NCBI RefSeq assembly: GCF_017873135.1
Contig: NZ_JAGGJV010000006.1
Coordinates: 248,001 to 312,000 of the forward strand
DNA length: 64,000 bases
Direction: 5' to 3'
Source of the DNA: Rhizobium herbae
Lineage (GTDB): Bacteria > Pseudomonadota > Alphaproteobacteria > Rhizobiales > Rhizobiaceae
Below, in pieces: positions 44,934 through 54,102 of the stretch. How positions within the stretch are numbered: position 1 is the first letter of the stretch; the number at the start of each line of letters is the position of its first letter. Both the position numbers and the translations under genes were made by a program. The notes beneath the pieces were generated by a model, which worked only from the letters and a program-made list of their open reading frames with translations, was not told the DNA's origin and made no database searches.

Positions 44934-46492
44934 TGACGCATCCCTCCATCCAGAACCGCCCCTTGAAGCCAAGCTACGACCATATCGTCGTCGGTTCGGG
45001 GTCGGGCGGCGCGGCGGTTGCCCGCCGCCTGGTGGATGCCGGCGCGGATGTGCTTCTGATCGAGGCTGGGCCGGGGGGCATCGGCATCCCTGAAATTGAT
45101 GATCCCACCCAATGGGTGCCGCTCGGCCGCGGTGTCTATGACTGGGGATACGACTACACGCCGACGGATCGCATCAACGGCCGCACCATCGGCATTCCGC
45201 GCGGCCGCGTGCTGGGTGGATCGTCGGCCATCAATGCGATGATGTGGTATCGCGGTCATCCGGCGGATTATGACGCCTGGGAAGCCGCAGGTGCCAGAGG
45301 CTGGAGCTTTGCCGACGTTCTGCCCTATTTCAAAAGGTGCGAGGACTGGCAAGACGGTGAAACGGCGTTTCGCGGCGCAGGCGGTCCGCTTAGAATCGAG
45401 CGCAGCCCGGATCCGCATCCGCTTGCCACGGCCCTTGTCGACGGCGCGCACGAACTGGGCGTCCCGGTCATCGACGACCCGAACGGTCCAGACAATGAGG
45501 GTGCCGCGCTCTCCAATTTCAATATATCGCGCGGCAAGCGCTGGAGTTCGGCGCGAGGCTATCTCTGGCCCGTGCTGGACCGTGAGAACCTGCACGTCCT
45601 GACCGGGTCGCTTGCCGTTTCCCTCGGTTTCGACGGGCGGCGCTGCGTTTCCGTCCGGCATATGGTTGACGACGTGCTCATAGAAACCCGCGCCGGCGCC
45701 GGCATCGTTCTCGCTTTGGGCGCCATCGACACGCCCCGCCTGCTGATGCTCTCTGGCATCGGCGATCCCGCCGAATTGAAACGGCTGGGGCTTCCCGTGC
45801 TGGCGGATCTCCCCGGCGTCGGCCGGAACCTGCAGGATCATCCTCTGGTCCGCGCCATCAATTTCCGCGCCAGCAGGCCTGTCGGTCCCCCGCGCGACAA
45901 TGGCGGCGGGTCGATGGTCAACTGGAAGACGCAGGCAAACCTTGCCCAGGCCAACGTCCACACCTTCCCGGTGCTCAATCGCAGCGCCACGCCGGATGTT
46001 ACCGCAAGTTATGATCTGAGCGGCGACGTTTTTGCGATCGGCACCGGGCTCATGCGCTCGCGCAGCCGCGGTTTTCTGCGGCTGCTGGGGACGGACCCAC
46101 GGTCGCCGCTCGACATACAGCCGAATTTTCTGGCCGAACAAGGCGATATGGACGACCTGGTCCAGGCGGTCGATTTTGCCCTGAACCTTGCCCGAACCCA
46201 TGCCTATGCCGATTGGTTCGATGGTTTCGCGGCGCCGGCCAGGCACCCGGGCCGGACGGAAATCATCGATTTCATCCGCATGTCCTGCTCGACCTTCTTT
46301 CATACCTGCGGCACCGCGAAGATGGGCGAGGACGCCATGTCGGTCGTCGACAGCCGCCTGGCGGTGCACGGGCTGGACGGGCTGATGATCGCCGATGCCT
46401 CGGTCATTCCGATCATTCCCAGCTGCAATACCCACGCGCCCGTCACCATGATCGGCGAGCGCGCGGCGGACTTTATCCTGCAAGCGGCCTGA
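44933..46492 (+). CDS. GMC-family FAD oxidoreductase (choline-dehydrogenase-like)
   Basis: 519 residues. The FAD site HIVVGSGSGGAAVARRLVDAG is near residue 16, GMC signature 1 RGRVLGGSSAINAMMWYRG near residue 85, and the C-terminal catalytic and FAD segment (TCGTAKMGEDAMSVVDSR, IADASVIPIIPSCNTHAP). It oxidises a primary or secondary alcohol to a carbonyl. No signal peptide, so cytosolic. In the operon it could prepare the 2-oxo acid or aldehyde route. Substrate unknown. Confidence 0.88.
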   Translation: MTHPSIQNRPLKPSYDHIVVGSGSGGAAVARRLVDAGADVLLIEAGPGGIGIPEIDDPTQWVPLGRGVYDWGYDYTPTDRINGRTIGIPRGRVLGGSSAINAMMWYRGHPADYDAWEAAGARGWSFADVLPYFKRCEDWQDGETAFRGAGGPLRIERSPDPHPLATALVDGAHELGVPVIDDPNGPDNEGAALSNFNISRGKRWSSARGYLWPVLDRENLHVLTGSLAVSLGFDGRRCVSVRHMVDDVLIETRAGAGIVLALGAIDTPRLLMLSGIGDPAELKRLGLPVLADLPGVGRNLQDHPLVRAINFRASRPVGPPRDNGGGSMVNWKTQANLAQANVHTFPVLNRSATPDVTASYDLSGDVFAIGTGLMRSRSRGFLRLLGTDPRSPLDIQPNFLAEQGDMDDLVQAVDFALNLARTHAYADWFDGFAAPARHPGRTEIIDFIRMSCSTFFHTCGTAKMGEDAMSVVDSRLAVHGLDGLMIADASVIPIIPSCNTHAPVTMIGERAADFILQAA

Positions 46493-46537
46493 GATTTGCA
46501 TGGCCTGATTGAAAAAGCCGAAAGGGAGGCTGCGGCC

Positions 46538-47923
46538 ATGACGACGGACAGTATCATTCTGGCAGGCGATTATCTGCTCACCATGGATGCCGCAAACAGC
46601 GTCGTGCCGGATGGCGCGGTGCTGATCGAGGATGGCCGCATTGCGGCCGTTGGCACGCTTGCGGCGTTGCAGACCGTGCATGCCGCCGTGCCGGTCAAGC
46701 AGGTGGCCAACAGCGTGCTGATGCCGGGTCTGGTGAACGCCCACGCCCATTCGGGCTTCCTGCGCGGCACGGCCGAGCATCTGCCGGTCTGGGACTGGCT
46801 GACGCTGCATATCAATCCCATGCACCGCGTCCTGCAGCGCCATGAAGCCGAAGCCGCCTCATGGCTGTGTTATGCGGAATCCGTGCTTGGCGGCACCACA
46901 ACCGTCGTCGACATGTGGCGTTTCATGGACGGCAGTGCCAAGGCGGCCGAGGCCATCGGCAACCGGCTGGTGGCCGTGCCCTATGTCGGCGAGCATCCCG
47001 AATACAACTATTTCGATACGCTCGACATGAACGAGGCGCTGATCGAGACATGGCATCGCAAGGCCGGCGGCCGGGTCAATGTCTGGGTGGGGCTCGAACA
47101 TCTGTTTTATGCCGACGAGGCGGGCCAGAGACGCGCCATCGAGATCGCCAGGAAGCACGGCACCGGCTTCCATACCCATTGCAGCGAAGCCGAGATCGAG
47201 CTTGCCGAATTCCAGACGCGCTACGGCAAGCGGCCGATGTTCGTGCTGGAGGACCTCGGGTTTTTCGAGGCGCCGCGAACCATGATCGCCCATGGTGTCT
47301 GGCTCGATGCCGCCGAAATCGAACTCATCGCCAACCACCGGGTATCCGTGGCACACAATCCCGTCAGCAACATGAAGCTCGCCAGCGGCATCGCACTGGT
47401 CGGCGACATGCTGGCGGCAGGCATTCCTGTCGGCATCGGTACGGATGGCGAGAAGGAAAACAACAATTTCGACATGTTCGAGGAAATGAAGGTCGCCTCG
47501 CTGCTCGGCAAGCTCAAGGACCTGGATGCGGCCGCCATGGACAGCTGGCAGGTACTGCGCATGGCGACGATCACCGGCGCAAAGGCGATCGGGCTCGACG
47601 ATGAAATCGGCTCCATCGAGGTGGGCAAGCGGGCCGATATCATTGCCGTGCGCACGGACACGCCGCGCATGACGCCGCTCTTCGGGGAGGGGCCGTATTT
47701 CAACCTGCAGCACAATCTCGTTCACGCCGTGCGCGGCGGCGACGTGTCGCTGACCATGGTGGACGGACAGATCCTGGTCGAGGATGGTGTGCTGAAAACG
47801 GCGGATATTCAGGAGATCATCCGTGAAATCCACAGGCTGGCGCCGGGGCATTTCGCCCGCCGTGCCGCCTTTCTGGCAGAAAACGCCGGCGGGACGGTCC
47901 AATGGACCCAGAAGACCCAATGA
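46538..47923 (+). CDS. Deaminase-type amidohydrolase (MtaD/SsnA/AtzB group)
   Basis: 461 residues from ATG 46538 (AAGGGAGG 8 bases upstream). Metal-site motifs: LMPGLVNAHAHSGFLRGTAEHL, TGFHTHCSEAEIELAEFQ, MIAHGVWLDAAEIEL, SVAHNPVSNMKLASG, IGTDGEKENNNFDMFEEM. This places it with the COG0402 deaminases acting on adenosine, guanine or triazines. It is the third amidohydrolase deaminase of the island, so a substrate other than plain guanine or adenine is likely. It precedes the second Rieske-less oxygenase by 21 bases. Confidence 0.85.
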   Translation: MTTDSIILAGDYLLTMDAANSVVPDGAVLIEDGRIAAVGTLAALQTVHAAVPVKQVANSVLMPGLVNAHAHSGFLRGTAEHLPVWDWLTLHINPMHRVLQRHEAEAASWLCYAESVLGGTTTVVDMWRFMDGSAKAAEAIGNRLVAVPYVGEHPEYNYFDTLDMNEALIETWHRKAGGRVNVWVGLEHLFYADEAGQRRAIEIARKHGTGFHTHCSEAEIELAEFQTRYGKRPMFVLEDLGFFEAPRTMIAHGVWLDAAEIELIANHRVSVAHNPVSNMKLASGIALVGDMLAAGIPVGIGTDGEKENNNFDMFEEMKVASLLGKLKDLDAAAMDSWQVLRMATITGAKAIGLDDEIGSIEVGKRADIIAVRTDTPRMTPLFGEGPYFNLQHNLVHAVRGGDVSLTMVDGQILVEDGVLKTADIQEIIREIHRLAPGHFARRAAFLAENAGGTVQWTQKTQ

Positions 47924-47944
47924 AGGCAAAGGGAGCCTGAGCGG

Positions 47945-48814
47945 ATGAGCAAGACGACCGACAGGGCAGCGCTTGACGAGTGGTACGCCGTGGAAACGGG
48001 CGCGGACCTCACGGCCCAGCCGGTGCGCACGCGCCTGCTCGGACAGGAGATCGAGCTTTACCGCGACGAAGGCGGTGCCCCGGTCGTCCGCGAGCTGCTT
48101 GACGATGGTTCATTCGGCCTGCCTCTGCCCGTGCGCGAACGCTACGGCTGCATCTGGACGACGCTCGGAACGCCCCGGCGCGAGATCTTCGATATCATGG
48201 AAGCGGGCGAGGACGATCGCCGTTTCGTGCCGTGCGGCTGGGTGAAGATGCGCGCCTCGGGCCTGCGCGTCGTTGAGAATTTCCTCGACATGGCGCATTT
48301 CCCCTTCGTCCATGCGGATATTCTCGGCTCCGAACCGCACACGGAAGTACCGGGTTATCTCAGCGAAATCCGCCGCGATGTCGATGAGGTCTGGGCGACG
48401 AACTGCACCTTCTTCCAGCCGCGCATCGCCGCCACCGAATCCGAAGGCGCCTTCGTGCACTTGACCTACCGCGTGCCCAATCCTTTCGTGGTGATGCTCT
48501 ACCGGGTCTGTCCGACCTCGCCCAATCGGCTGGATGCCATTGCGCTGTTCATCCAGCCTTTGGAAGAGGGGCTCTGCCGGGCCCAGCCGGTGATGTATCT
48601 GGTCGATGATACCTCGACGCAGACCGCGCTGCTCAATTTCGAACAGGTCATCTTCCTGCAGGACCGCATCATCGTGGAAAACCAGCGCCCGCTTCTGCTG
48701 CCATTGGAACCCCGTCAGGAAATCCCGACCCGCGCCGACAGCTCCTCCATCGCCTATCGCCGCTGGCTGAAGGAAAAAGGTCTGCGTTTCGGCACCACGG
48801 CAGGGGCTGCGTGA
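47945..48814 (+). CDS. Rieske-less oxygenase catalytic subunit (paralogue 2)
   Basis: 289 residues. It is a clear paralogue of the protein at 31696: both share VVENFLDMAHFPFVH-like iron sites (N-x-x-D-x-x-H-x4-H), the EPHTEV and RRDVDEVWATNC segments, LQDRII(V/L)ENQRP, and the C-terminal RADSSSIAYRRWLKEKGL. As there, the N-terminal part goes from ALDEWYAVET through ERYGCIWTTLG with no CxH or CxxH. It must use an external Rieske protein, most likely that at 39609. Its stop overlaps the GTG of the molybdenum hydroxylase gene. Confidence 0.85.
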   Translation: MSKTTDRAALDEWYAVETGADLTAQPVRTRLLGQEIELYRDEGGAPVVRELLDDGSFGLPLPVRERYGCIWTTLGTPRREIFDIMEAGEDDRRFVPCGWVKMRASGLRVVENFLDMAHFPFVHADILGSEPHTEVPGYLSEIRRDVDEVWATNCTFFQPRIAATESEGAFVHLTYRVPNPFVVMLYRVCPTSPNRLDAIALFIQPLEEGLCRAQPVMYLVDDTSTQTALLNFEQVIFLQDRIIVENQRPLLLPLEPRQEIPTRADSSSIAYRRWLKEKGLRFGTTAGAA

Positions 48815-51800
48815 CCATGGCCGCAAGTGGGTTCACGGTGGTGCGCGCGGCTTCGGCAGACGAAGCGCTGTCGTTTGCCGCCGATCCCTCGTCCCGCCTT
48901 GTGGCCGGCGCCACGGCGCTTCAGCTCGAATGGGCGAAAGGCCAGCCAAGGCCGCAACGGCTGATCGATCTGACGCGGATCGTGGGACTGTCGTCGATCG
49001 AGGTCGGTGTTGATAAGGTCCGCATCGGCGCGCTCGTCCCGCTTGCGCAGCTGACGCGCGATGCCGCACTGGCTGCTGCCCTGCCACTACTGACCGCCGT
49101 CGCGAAAACTGTCGCAGGCCCCGCCGTGCGCAATCTGGCAACCGTCGGCGGCAATATCGCCGGGCGAACCGGCTGTCTCTTGCCGTCCCTTCTGGCACTG
49201 GATGCGTCGCTGGAAATCGTAACGCTTGAGGGGCGACGGACGGTATCGCTGGCCGCATGGCTTGCGGAAGACCATAGCCGCCCCGTTGTCATCGAGACCA
49301 TCATTATTCCCCGCCCAAAGCCCGGTTGCCGCTGGACACAGCGCAAGATCGGCCTGCGCGCCGCGTTCACGCCAAGCATCATCGGCATCTCGGCCGTACT
49401 CGATCTCGATGGAGACACGATCCAAGCTGCCCGGCTTGCTGTCGGTGGCGGTAGTGTCATGCCGGCCCGATTGCTACGGACGGAGCGGATGCTTGCGAAC
49501 CGGCCTCTTGCGGAAGTCGATTGGGCCGGGATACACGCCGGTCTCCTTACGGAAATCGCAGCGCCCGGCGATGCGTTCCGCTCAGCTGCCTATCGGTGCC
49601 ATGCCGCTGCCAATGCGCTCGTTTACGGTCTCAGCGGCGCACTGCCGGGCGACACCCAGCCAGGCGCCGTGGACATGATGCATGCGTCCGGCAATCCGGT
49701 GGCCGAAACGCTGCTGTCGAAAGCCGCGTATGGCGATCGCTGGCATGTCCGTCCCGATGGTCCCGCCAAGGTCGCCGGCACATTTGCCTATCTGACGGAC
49801 CACCGCACGCCGGACATGCTGGTCGGGCGCATCCTGCGCGCCGGCATCCCGCATGCACGTATCCTTTCGATCGATACCAGCGCCGCGGAAGCGCTGCCCG
49901 GTGTCGCCGCGGTCGTAACGCACCGGGATATCCCCGGAGACAATGCCTTCGGCATCGTCATCCAGGACCAGCCGGCTTTCTGTTTCGACACCGTCCGTTA
50001 TGCCGGCGACGCGGTGGCCGCTGTCGCCGCCGTCGATGCGCGAACGGCCGAAAGGGCACTTGCCCTGATCCGGGTCGACTATGCGCCGCTGCCGGTGGTG
50101 ACCGATCCGCGCACGGCCCTCCTGCCGGATGCGCAAGCGGTCCATGACGGCGGCAATCTGCAATGTGCCCTGAGCTTTTCGAAGGGCGATATCGAGACCG
50201 GCTTTGCCCATGCCGCCCATGTGATCGAGGCCACCTATGAGACGCCGAGGCAGATGCACGGCTTCATGGAAACCGAAGGTGGCCATGCCTTCGTCGACGA
50301 AGACGAAATATTGACCGTCTGCGCGGGCGGCCAGCATGGCAGCCGCGACCGTCTGCAACTGTCGCGAATCCTGGCAATGCCGGAAGACAGGATCCGCGTT
50401 GTCACCAGTCCCACCGGCGGCGCCTTCGGCGGCAAGGACGAACTGACCGTACAGCCCGCTCTGGCGCTTCTGGCCTTGAAGACCGGCCGTCGGGTTCGCC
50501 TGCAGCTTGACCGGGCGGAATCGGTGACGGCAGGCACGAAGCGCAACCCGATGACGATCCGCATGCGCACGGCCTGCGACAGGGAAGGGATGCTTCTTGC
50601 CCAGGAAGTGGAGGTTATCGGCGACGCCGGGGCCTATGTCTCTCTCGGTGCGGCGGTTCTCGAAACAGCGCTTGAACATGCCTGCGGCCCCTATGTTGTT
50701 GCGCATGTCGCCAGCAGCGGCAGGCTTGCCTATACCAATAACGGGGTCTGCGGTGCCTTTCGCGGCTTTGGCGCCAATCAGATGACCTTTGCAGTCGAAT
50801 GCCAGATGGACAGGCTGGCCGCAGTCTGCGGCCTCGATCCCCTCGACATGCGCCGCCGCAATCTGCGGCAGCCAGGCATGCCGGGAACGCTCGGCCAACG
50901 GGTCGCGCCCTCTGAACGGCTGGCTGAAATGCTCACCGCCGCGCAGGCCGATTCGCTCTGGCGGAAGCCCGGTGGCCTGTCGCCGGATGGCAGCGAGGTT
51001 CTTGGTATCGGCATGGCGTTGAATTATCAGGGCAACGGTCTCGGCACCCTGCCGCCTGATCCGGCAGGCGGCGGGCTGCGGCTGGCACCGGATGGCATGA
51101 TCGAGGCGCTGTATGGACTGGACGAGATGGGGCAGGGGCTGTTGGCCTCCGTTCAGGCGGCAGTTTCAAGCGCGCTGGGCTGCGCCCGCGCCGATATCCG
51201 CGCCGTGACGGGCGATACCGCAGCAACACCGGAATCCGGCTCGACCACCGCGTCGCGGGGTACCTATGTCGTGTGGAAGGCTGCCGCGCTGGCAGCGCCT
51301 GAATTCTCGCAAAATATCCTGACCGGTGCTGCCGGCGTGCTCAAGCGGCCGGTCTCACAGCTTGTTCTGATGGCTGGCGGTATCGGCGAGCGCGGATCGA
51401 ACAGTGGCGTGCCCCTCCTGAACTTCCGCCAGCTTGCCGATGCGCTCGGCCCCGACGCTTTGCCCTCTGTCTCGACAAGCTTCGATTTTCCGAAGACGGA
51501 ATACCAGTACGGTAATGCCCGTTTCCTGTTTGCCTTCGGCGCCACGCTGGCGCGGGTCGCCGTCAGCCGCATTACCGGTCAGGTGCGCGTTCTCGATCTC
51601 GTGCAGCACACGGCGGCGGGGCCGGTGCTGGATGCCGCCGCTTATCTCGGCCAGATCGAAGGCGGCGGCTTGCAAGGTCTCGGCTTCACGCTGAGCGAGG
51701 ATGCGATCATGGAGAACGGACTTTTCGTGACAGGCAACCTCGACAGCTACATGCTGCCGGGCATCGCCGATGCGCCGGAGACGCTGCGGGTGCATGCGCT

Positions 51801-51972
51801 GGAAACGCTGGATGCGGACGATCCCTTCGGCCCGCGCGGTGTCGGCGAACTCGGCATCGGCGCCGTTACTCCGGCTGTCGCCAATGCGGTTGCGAATGCC
51901 ATCGGCATCTGGCCGGTCTGCACGCCGTTCGATCCGCAGATGCTGCTTGATACCATGGAAGGCCGCGCATGA
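48811..51972 (+). CDS. Fused FAD and molybdopterin subunits of a xanthine-dehydrogenase-type hydroxylase
   Basis: 1053 residues from GTG 48811 (overlaps the previous stop); ATG 48817 is equally possible. Residues about 1-280 are an FAD-binding domain (LVAGATALQLEWAKG, ATVGGNIAGRTGCLLPSLLAL). Residues about 310-1050 are the molybdopterin part: GRILRAGIPHARIL, PTGGAFGGKDELT, AFRGFGANQ, and the C-terminal GVGELGIGAVTPAVANA with the catalytic Glu. FAD before molybdopterin in one chain, with the 2Fe-2S subunit separate and downstream, differs from classical FeS-FAD-Mo fusions. Hydroxylation of a purine or aldehyde is likely. Confidence 0.88.
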   Translation: MTMAASGFTVVRAASADEALSFAADPSSRLVAGATALQLEWAKGQPRPQRLIDLTRIVGLSSIEVGVDKVRIGALVPLAQLTRDAALAAALPLLTAVAKTVAGPAVRNLATVGGNIAGRTGCLLPSLLALDASLEIVTLEGRRTVSLAAWLAEDHSRPVVIETIIIPRPKPGCRWTQRKIGLRAAFTPSIIGISAVLDLDGDTIQAARLAVGGGSVMPARLLRTERMLANRPLAEVDWAGIHAGLLTEIAAPGDAFRSAAYRCHAAANALVYGLSGALPGDTQPGAVDMMHASGNPVAETLLSKAAYGDRWHVRPDGPAKVAGTFAYLTDHRTPDMLVGRILRAGIPHARILSIDTSAAEALPGVAAVVTHRDIPGDNAFGIVIQDQPAFCFDTVRYAGDAVAAVAAVDARTAERALALIRVDYAPLPVVTDPRTALLPDAQAVHDGGNLQCALSFSKGDIETGFAHAAHVIEATYETPRQMHGFMETEGGHAFVDEDEILTVCAGGQHGSRDRLQLSRILAMPEDRIRVVTSPTGGAFGGKDELTVQPALALLALKTGRRVRLQLDRAESVTAGTKRNPMTIRMRTACDREGMLLAQEVEVIGDAGAYVSLGAAVLETALEHACGPYVVAHVASSGRLAYTNNGVCGAFRGFGANQMTFAVECQMDRLAAVCGLDPLDMRRRNLRQPGMPGTLGQRVAPSERLAEMLTAAQADSLWRKPGGLSPDGSEVLGIGMALNYQGNGLGTLPPDPAGGGLRLAPDGMIEALYGLDEMGQGLLASVQAAVSSALGCARADIRAVTGDTAATPESGSTTASRGTYVVWKAAALAAPEFSQNILTGAAGVLKRPVSQLVLMAGGIGERGSNSGVPLLNFRQLADALGPDALPSVSTSFDFPKTEYQYGNARFLFAFGATLARVAVSRITGQVRVLDLVQHTAAGPVLDAAAYLGQIEGGGLQGLGFTLSEDAIMENGLFVTGNLDSYMLPGIADAPETLRVHALETLDADDPFGPRGVGELGIGAVTPAVANAVANAIGIWPVCTPFDPQMLLDTMEGRA

Positions 51973-52451
51973 CCGGCGAACACGTCACGTTTCGTCTCAA
52001 CGGTGAAATCATCCAGCTCGATGCGCCCGGCGATGCGTGCCTGATTGACCTGTTGCGAGATGATTTTGGGCATATGGCTGCCAAGAAGGCCTGCGGCATC
52101 GGCCGTTGCGGTGCCTGTACCGTCCTGATGAATGGCGTGCCAGTCAATGCCTGCCTTCTGATGGCCTGGCAGTTGCAAGGGGCGGACATCGTCACGCCGG
52201 AAGGGCTCGATCGTCTTTCCGAAGCGACGGTCATCCGTCAAGCGCTTGCGGCAGAAAACGCCTTCCAGTGCGGCTATTGCGCGCCGGGGTTCTCGATCGT
52301 GCTGACGGCCCTGCTGCGGGAAAAGCCGGATGCGGGCGAGGCCGATATCCGTGCCGCCCTGGAGGGCAATCTCTGCCGCTGCACCGGCTATCATTCCATC
52401 ATTCGCGGCGCGCTTGCCGCCGTGGCCGCACTCGCCGGAGAAACACAATGA
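51969..52451 (+). CDS. 2Fe-2S subunit of the molybdenum hydroxylase
   Basis: 160 residues. The two [2Fe-2S] sites are CGIGRCGACTV with its upstream partner region, and CGYCAPGF with NLCRCTGYH. ATG 51969 overlaps the previous stop by 4 bases and its own stop overlaps the aldehyde dehydrogenase ATG. No signal peptide, so the enzyme is cytosolic, unlike the Tat-exported IorAB pair at 27-30 kb. It links the molybdenum centre to FAD of the fused subunit. Confidence 0.9.
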   Translation: MTGEHVTFRLNGEIIQLDAPGDACLIDLLRDDFGHMAAKKACGIGRCGACTVLMNGVPVNACLLMAWQLQGADIVTPEGLDRLSEATVIRQALAAENAFQCGYCAPGFSIVLTALLREKPDAGEADIRAALEGNLCRCTGYHSIIRGALAAVAALAGETQ

Positions 52452-53953
52452 CCGTCATCATCCGCAACAGCGAGCCGACCAATGAAGCGGCCAGGGCCTT
52501 TCTCGCCCGGTCGCGCAAGCAACACCTGATCGGTGGCGCCTGGGTCGATGCGTCCGACGGTTCCGTTTTTGAAACGCTCGATCCGGCAACGGGCCGCCGT
52601 CTGGCCGAACTTGCCAAGGGGACGGCAGACGATGCAAACAGCGCCGTGGCTTCGGCCCGCGCCGCCTTCGAAAGTGATCTCTGGCGCGGCATGACCCCAT
52701 CCGCCCGTGGCAAGCTGCTGTGGCGCATCGCCGATCTGATCGATGCGCATGCGGATGAACTCGCCGAACTCGAAACGCTTGATCAGGGGAAATCCCTGAA
52801 GACCGGCCGCTTCGGCGAAATACCGGCTGCTGCCGAGCAGTTTCGCTATTTTGCCGGTTTCGCCACCAAGATCCTCGGTTCGACGATCCCGACCTCGATC
52901 GGCTATCAGCCGCCGGGCAAGAAAATGTTCGCCTATACCACCCGCGAACCGATCGGCGTCGTTGCCGCCATCACGCCCTGGAATTCGCCGCTGCTGATGG
53001 CGGCGATGAAGCTGGCGCCGGCGCTTGCCGCCGGCTGCACCGTCGTGCTCAAGCCGGCAGAAGAGACATCGCTGACGGCGCTGCGTCTCGGTGAGTTGAT
53101 GCTGGACGCGGGCCTGCCCGCAGGCGTCACCAATATCGTCACGGGCTTTGGCGAAACCGTGGGCGCGGCGCTGACGGCGCATCCGGACGTCGACAAGGTC
53201 GCCTTCACCGGCTCGACCGAAGTCGGCAAGATGATCCTCGGCGCGGCGCAGGGGAACCTGAAGAAGCTGACGCTGGAACTCGGCGGCAAATCGCCCGCCA
53301 TCGTCCTGCCCGACGCGGATTTCGCTCTCGCTGTCCCGGGCATCGCACGCGGTATCTTTGCCAATGCCGGTCAGGTCTGCGTCGCCGGTTCGCGGGTTTA
53401 TGCGCATCGTTCTGTGCACGAGCGGCTGGTCGAGGGGCTGGCGCGGGAGGCGTCAAAGCTGCGCCTCGGCCACGGGCTCGATCGGGAAGTGGATCTTGGG
53501 CCGCTGGTCAACCGCAAGCAGGCGGACAGGGTGGCCGGATATATCGCCGAAGGGCGTAGCGACGGTGCGACGATCATTGCCGGAGGCGGGCAGGACGGCG
53601 CATTCTTCCAGCCGACGGTGGTGACCGGCGTTCGCGCGGACATGCGGATAATGCGCGAGGAAATCTTCGGTCCCGTCGTGGCCATAACCCCCTTCGACGA
53701 TGTCGATGAAGCCGTCGCCTATGCCAATGACTCGCCTTACGGCCTTGCCGCCAGCGTCTGGACGGCGGATCTTGGTTCCGCCCACCGGCTGGCAGGGCGC
53801 ATCCGGTCGGGCACTGTCTGGATCAACTGCCATTCCTACTTTTCTCCGGAACTGCCCAAGGGCGGGCACAAACAGTCCGGCTGGGGCTATGAGAACGGTG
53901 CGCAGGGATTGGAAAACTATCTGGAAACAAAGACCGTTTGCGCCGTCATATGA
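52448..53953 (+). CDS. Aldehyde dehydrogenase
   Basis: 501 residues from ATG 52448; the open frame upstream runs through the 2Fe-2S gene and is not coding. ALDH motifs: ITPWNSPLLMAAMKLAPALA, FTGSTEVGKM, LELGGKSPAIVL (catalytic Glu), NAGQVCVAGSR (catalytic Cys) and EEIFGPVVAITPF. It oxidises an aldehyde with NAD(P)+. As last gene of the operon it could remove an aldehyde made by the TPP decarboxylase or by oxidative dealkylation. Confidence 0.92.
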   Translation: MTVIIRNSEPTNEAARAFLARSRKQHLIGGAWVDASDGSVFETLDPATGRRLAELAKGTADDANSAVASARAAFESDLWRGMTPSARGKLLWRIADLIDAHADELAELETLDQGKSLKTGRFGEIPAAAEQFRYFAGFATKILGSTIPTSIGYQPPGKKMFAYTTREPIGVVAAITPWNSPLLMAAMKLAPALAAGCTVVLKPAEETSLTALRLGELMLDAGLPAGVTNIVTGFGETVGAALTAHPDVDKVAFTGSTEVGKMILGAAQGNLKKLTLELGGKSPAIVLPDADFALAVPGIARGIFANAGQVCVAGSRVYAHRSVHERLVEGLAREASKLRLGHGLDREVDLGPLVNRKQADRVAGYIAEGRSDGATIIAGGGQDGAFFQPTVVTGVRADMRIMREEIFGPVVAITPFDDVDEAVAYANDSPYGLAASVWTADLGSAHRLAGRIRSGTVWINCHSYFSPELPKGGHKQSGWGYENGAQGLENYLETKTVCAVI

Positions 53954-54019
53954 GGCGTCGCCTACCCGGGGCTCTGACGCCCGGTATGCTCCGCGTTGAA
54001 GTTCGGCCATTAAAAGTCA

Positions 54020-54092
54020 TTATTGCGACTAATTCGCACTTGCAATAAAGGCGACATCGCCTATTGTTGTAGTTGAAACTTAGTCGCAATAA
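54020..54092 (+). promoter_or_regulatory. sit promoter with 13-bp inverted repeat, probable Mur/MntR operator
   Basis: TTATTGCGACTAA (54020-54032) and its exact inverse TTAGTCGCAATAA (54080-54092) flank a promoter-like pair TTGCAA (54040-54045), 16 bases, TATTGT (54062-54067). Within the left copy TGCGA-CTAAT-TCGCA (54024-54038) is itself a perfect dyad, resembling the TGC-rich Mur-responsive sites of rhizobial sit promoters. The right arm abuts the AAGGAG ribosome site. Metal-dependent repression is inferred. Confidence 0.65.
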
Positions 54093-54102
54093 GGAGACGC
54101 GG

